This document shows, in pieces, positions 59,328 to 64,000 of a stretch of 64,000 bases of DNA. A model generated the notes under the pieces. It made no database searches, was not told the origin of the DNA, and saw only the letters and a program-made list of their open reading frames with translations. Positions within the stretch are counted from its first letter, which is position 1, and each line of letters opens with the position of its first letter. Both the position numbers and the translations under genes were made by a program. The stretch lies in the NCBI GenBank assembly GCA_023634235.1, contig JAMKCF010000140.1, positions 1-64,000 on the forward strand. The letters run 5' to 3'. The DNA comes from Pisaster brevispinus (lineage: Eukaryota; Echinodermata; Asteroidea; Forcipulatida; Asteriidae).

Positions 59328-59500
59328 GAACGTTCCATGCTCGTTAATTCCCTTTTTTCAGGGGTTATTTTTAAAATTTCATGGCACCGCTTATTGTGGA
59401 ATTCCGCTTTAACAACCCATTAAAACCATGCATTTCATTCAGCACCAGATGCGCAGAAATCTGTGGTAAAGAAGTTTCAAAAAATAAGAACAAGACTTTT
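59328..59500. other. Gap between LTR element and satellite
   Basis: No gene. The left neighbour of the LTR element joins here if the element is removed. Confidence 0.4.
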
Positions 59501-62500
59501 GTACATAAAATTTCAAAAAAATTTCGAACCGAATCTTAATTTGACCATGCCGGCATGGTCGAGTTTTTTTGTTCTTTGAACCCAAAACTTAACTCACAAT
59601 AATTGATAGGGGGCCTACATCTCATACTATGAATTATTTTTCCAGTCTGCACCAGTAAACTGTCTTCAGGAGTCCCTTCTAGATCATTTAAAACCATAAA
59701 TTTGCCAAAACATTTTCGACCAAAAATCTTGAAATTTTGACCATGCCGGCATGGTCGATTTTTTGGTTTTTCAGACCCATAACTAAACTCACAAAATTCT
59801 CAATATTTGACAAACTATGCATCATTTTTATAGTCTGCACCAGTAAACTGTCTTCGGAAGTCCGAGCAGTATCATTTGAAACCATAAAAATGCCAAAACA
59901 TTTTTGACCCAACAGCTTGAAATTTTGACCATGCCGGCATGGTCGTTTTTTGTTTGTTTTTCGGACCCATAAATAAACTCACAGAATTCTAGATACATCT
60001 CATACTATGAATTATTTTTCCAGTCTGCACCAGTAAACTGGCTTCAGGAGTCCGTTCTGTATCATTTGAAACCATAAAATTGCCAAAAACAATTTGACCT
60101 AAATCTTGAAATTTTGACCATGCCGGCATGGTAGATTTTTTGGTTTTTCGGACCCATAACTAAACTCACAAAATTCACAATATCTGACAAACTATGCATC
60201 ATTTTTATAGTCTGCATCAGTAAACTGTCTTCGGAAGTGCGAGCAGTATCATTTGAAACCATAAAAATGCCAAAACATTTTTGACCCAAGAGCTTGAAAT
60301 TTTGACCATGCCGGCATGGTAAATTGTTTTGTTTTTTCGGACCCATAACTAAGCTTACAAAATTCCTGATACATCTCATACTATCAATTATTTTTCCAGT
60401 CTGCACCAGTAAACTGTCTTCAGGAGTCCGTTCTATATAATTTAAAACCATAAAATTGCCCCAAAAAGTTTGACCCAAATCTTGAAATTTTAACCATTCC
60501 GGCATGGTCAATTTTTCTGACCCATAACTAAACTAAAAAAATTCTAAAAATCTGACAAACTGTGCATCATTTTTATAGTCTCTACCAGTAAACTGTCTTC
60601 AGGAGTCCGTGCTCTATCATTTGAAACCATAAAGTTGTCCAAAAAATTTTTGACCCAAAATCTTGAAATTTTGACCATGCCGGCATGGTCGTTTTTTGTT
60701 TGTTTTTCATACCCATAACTAAACTCACAAAATTCTCAATATCTGACAAACTATGCATCATTTTTATAGTCTGCACCAGTAAACCAACTTTAGGAGTCCG
60801 TGCTGTATCATTTGAAACCATAACATTGCCAAAAACATTTTCGTCCCAAAATCTTGAAATTTTGACCATTCCGGCATGGTCGTTTTTTGTTGTTTTTCGG
60901 ACCCATAAGTAAACTCACAAAATTCAAGATACATCTCATACTATGAATAATTTTTCCAGTCTGCACCAGTAAACTGTTTTCAGGAGTCCATTCTGTATCA
61001 TTTGAAACCATAAAAATGCCCCCAAAAATTTGACAGAAATCTTCAAGTTTTATTTTTGCTGGTTTTGTCGATTTGTTTGGTTCTTCGGACAGAAAACTAA
61101 ACTCACAAAATACCTGATACATCTCATACTATGAATTATTTTTTCAGTCTGCACCAGTAAACTGTCTTCAGGAGTCCGTTCTGTATCATTTAAAACCATA
61201 AAATTGCCCAACATTTTTCAACCTAAACATTGAAATTTTGACCATGCCGGCATGGTAGATTTTTGGGTTTTTCGGACCCTTATCTAAACTCACAAAATTC
61301 TCAATATCTGACAAACTATGCATCATTTTTATAGTCTACACCAATAAACTGTCTTCAGGAGTCCGTGCTCTATCATTTGAAACCATAAAATTGCAAAAAC
61401 ATTTTTCGTCCCAAAATCTTGAAATTTTGACCATGCCGGCATGGTCGTTTTTTGTTTGTTTTTCGGACCCATAAATAAACTCGCAGAATTCAAGAAACAT
61501 CCCATACTATGAATTTTTTCCAGTGTGCACCAGTAAATTGTCTTCAGGAGTCCGTGCTGTATCATTTGAAACCATAAAAAAGCAAAAACATTTTCGTCCC
61601 TAAATCTTGAAATCTTGACCATGCCGGCATGGTCGTTTTTTGTTGTTTTTCGGACCCATAAGTGAACTCACAAAATTCAAGATACATCTCATACTATGAA
61701 TTATTTTTCCAGTCTGCACCAATAAACTGGCTTCAGGAGTCCGTTCTGTATCATTTGAAACCATAAAACTGCCCCCCAAAAATTGACCGAAATCTTCAAA
61801 CTTTGACCTGGCCGGTTTTGTCGATTTGTTTGGTTCTTCGGACCAAAAACTAAACTCACAAAATACCTGATACATCTCATACTATGAATTATTTTTCCCG
61901 TCTGCACCAGTAAACTGTCTTCAGTAATCTGTTCTGTATCATTTAGCCATAAAATTGCAAAAAAAAAATCAACCCAAACCTTGAAATTTTGACCATGCCG
62001 GCATAGTCAATTTTTGGGTTTTTCAGACCCATATCTAAACTCACAAAATTCTCAATATCTGACAAACTTTGCATCATTTTTATAGTCTGCAGCAGTAAAC
62101 TGTCTTCAGGAGTCTGTGCTGTATCATTTAAAACCATAAAATTGCCAAACAATTTTTGACCTAAATTCTTGAAATTTTGACCATGCCGGCATAGTCGTTT
62201 TTTGGGGGGGTTTTCGGAGCAAAAACTAAATTCACAGAATACCTGATACACCTCATACTATGAATTATTTTTCCAGTCTGCGCCAATAAACTGGCTTCAG
62301 GAGTCCGTGTTGTATCATATGAAACCATAAAACTGCCAAAACATTTTGACCCAAAATCTTGAAAATTTGACCATGCCGCCATGGTCGAGTTTTTTGTTTT
62401 TTTAGACCCATAACTAAACTCACAAAAAATTCTCAATCTCAAAACTATGCATCATCGTTATAGTCTGCACCAATAAACTGTCTTCAAGAGTCCGTGCTCT

Positions 62501-64000
62501 ATTATTTGAAACCATAAAACTGCCAAAACATTTTTGACCCAAAATCTTGAAATTTTGACCACACCACTGGTTGATTTTTTGTTTTTTCGGAACCAAAACT
62601 AAACTCACAAAATTCCTGATACATCTCATACTATGATCTATTTTTCCAGTCTGCACAGTAACCTGTGTTCTGGAGTCCGTTCTGTATCATTTGAAACCAA
62701 AAAATTGCCAAAAAGAATTTGACCAAAATCTTCAAAATTTGACCATGCCGGCATGGTCGTTTTTTTTGTTTTTCAGACCCATAACTAAACTCACAAAAAT
62801 TCTCAATATCTGACAAAATATGCATAATTTTTGCAGTCTGCACCTGTCCAGTAAACTGTCTTCAGAAGTCCAACTGTATCATTTGAAACCATAAAAATGC
62901 CAAAACAATTTTGACCCAACAGCTTGAAATTTTGACCATGCCGGCATGGTCAATTTTTGTGGTTTTTCAGACCCATAACTAAACTTACAAAATTCCTGAT
63001 ACATATCACACTATGAATTATTTGTCCAGTCTGCACCAGTAAACTGTCTTCAGAAGTCCGGTCTATATCATTTAAAACCCTAAAATTGCCCCCCAAAAAT
63101 TGATCGAAATCTTCAAAATTTGATCTTGCCTGTTTGGGCGATTTTTGTCGTACTTCGGACTAAAAACTAAACTCACAAAATACCTGATACATCTCATACT
63201 ATGAATTATTTTTCCAGTCTGCACCAGTAAACTGCCTTCAGGAGTCCGTTCTATATCATTTAAAACCATAAAATTGCCAAGAAAATTTGACCCAAATCTT
63301 GAAATTTTGACCATGCCGGCATGGTCGATTTTTCGGTTTTTTGGACCCATAACTAAACTCACAAAATTCTCAATATCTGACAAACTATGCATCAATTTTA
63401 TAGTCTGAACCAGTAAACTGTCTTCAGAAGTCCGGTCTGTATCATTTAAAACCCTAAAATTGCCACCTAAAAATTGACCGAAATCTTCAAATTTTGATCT
63501 TGCCTGTTTGGGCGATTTTTGTCGTACTTCGGACTAAAAACTAAACTCACAAAATACCTGATACATCTCATACTATGAATTATTTTTCCAGTCTGCACCA
63601 GTAAACTGCCTTCAGGAGTCCGTTCTATATCATTTAAAACCATAAAATTGCCAAGAAAATTTGACCCAAATCTTGAAATTTTGACCATGCCGGCATGGTT
63701 GATTTTTCAGTTTTCGGACCCATAACTTAACTAAAGAAATTCTCAACATCTGACAAACTATGCATCGTTTTTATAGTCTGCACCAGTAAACTGTCTTCAG
63801 GAGTAAGTGCTGTATCATTTGAAATCAAATAATTGCAAAAACATTTTGTCCCAAAATCTTGAAATTTTGACCATGCCGGCATGGTCATTTTTTTTCTTGT
63901 TTTTCGGACCCATAACTAAACTCACAAAATTCAAGATACATCTCTTACTATGAATTATTTTTCCAGTCTGCACCAGTAAACTGTCTGTCCATTCTGTAGG
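59500..64000. repeat. ~187-bp satellite array
   Basis: About 24 units run to the window edge. Each contains GTCTGCACCAGTAAACTG, an AGTCCG...ATCATTTGAAACCATAAA block, TTGAAATTTTGACC and, in most units, the perfect palindrome CCATGCCGGCATGG. Two unit types differ before GTCTGCACC: CATACTATGAATTATTTTT and CAAACTATGCATCATTTTTA. They alternate for several units and elsewhere repeat. Repeated minus-strand frames of about 70-150 codons are a by-product. A few units carry TTGCCTGTTTGGG or GGCCGGTTTTGTC in place of the palindrome. Confidence 0.92.

Noticed and set aside
59688..63688. Family of similar 70-150-residue proteins on the minus strand
   Set aside because: They repeat with the satellite period, start and stop at arbitrary unit positions and have no recognisable domain or splice context.

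Overview
The window is nuclear DNA from an intron-bearing eukaryote. GT-AG exons, tRNA-derived SINE-like repeats, MITEs, a Ty3/gypsy-like element and an R2/R4-type non-LTR element suggest a marine invertebrate, plausibly a deuterostome such as an echinoderm. That assignment is inference; no species marker is visible. I find no intact multi-exon gene, RNA gene cluster or CRISPR array.

Layout. (1) Positions 1-29409 form a giant palindrome. The arms (1-14280 and 15130-29409) match base for base wherever I compared them, around an 849-bp spacer. The spacer and both outer flanks carry a foldback element of roughly 0.63-0.78 kb. Mirror positions add up to 29410. Each arm holds a signal-peptide first exon behind a cluster of CRE-like sites, a ~207-bp repeat, three tandem 1,728-bp units, a 2.25-kb 12-bp minisatellite, and degenerate CUB-domain exons with a terminal exon. 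(2) 29410-33955 is a diverged, rearranged copy of the inner arm (block B), with its CUB exons on the minus strand. (3) 33949-36779, minus strand: the C-terminal exons of CTR9 (Paf1 complex), with frame breaks. (4) 36927-38143: a tRNA-Leu-headed SINE whose tail has expanded into fifteen 69-bp repeats. (5) 38290-41200: a decayed non-LTR retrotransposon and a fragment of a second one. (6) 41715-47363, minus strand (perhaps starting at 49533): the N-terminal and helicase-core exons of DDX54, disabled by a nonsense codon and by a MITE inside an exon. (7) 49680-50890: a cluster of hairpins between two direct repeats. (8) 53139-59322: a Ty3/gypsy-like element with 160-bp LTRs and a 5-bp target duplication, itself hit by a Harbinger-type fragment and a 1.3-kb insertion. 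(9) about 59500-64000: a ~187-bp satellite whose units mostly contain a 14-bp perfect palindrome.

Taken together, the minus strand of the right half reads DDX54 (5' part), then CTR9 (3' part), then CUB gene (3' part). Each is cut at its junction with the next and each carries disabling lesions. This looks like a rearranged, repeat-rich, degenerating locus, or a chimeric assembly. The perfect palindrome is the most striking feature, and it also needs an assembly check first.
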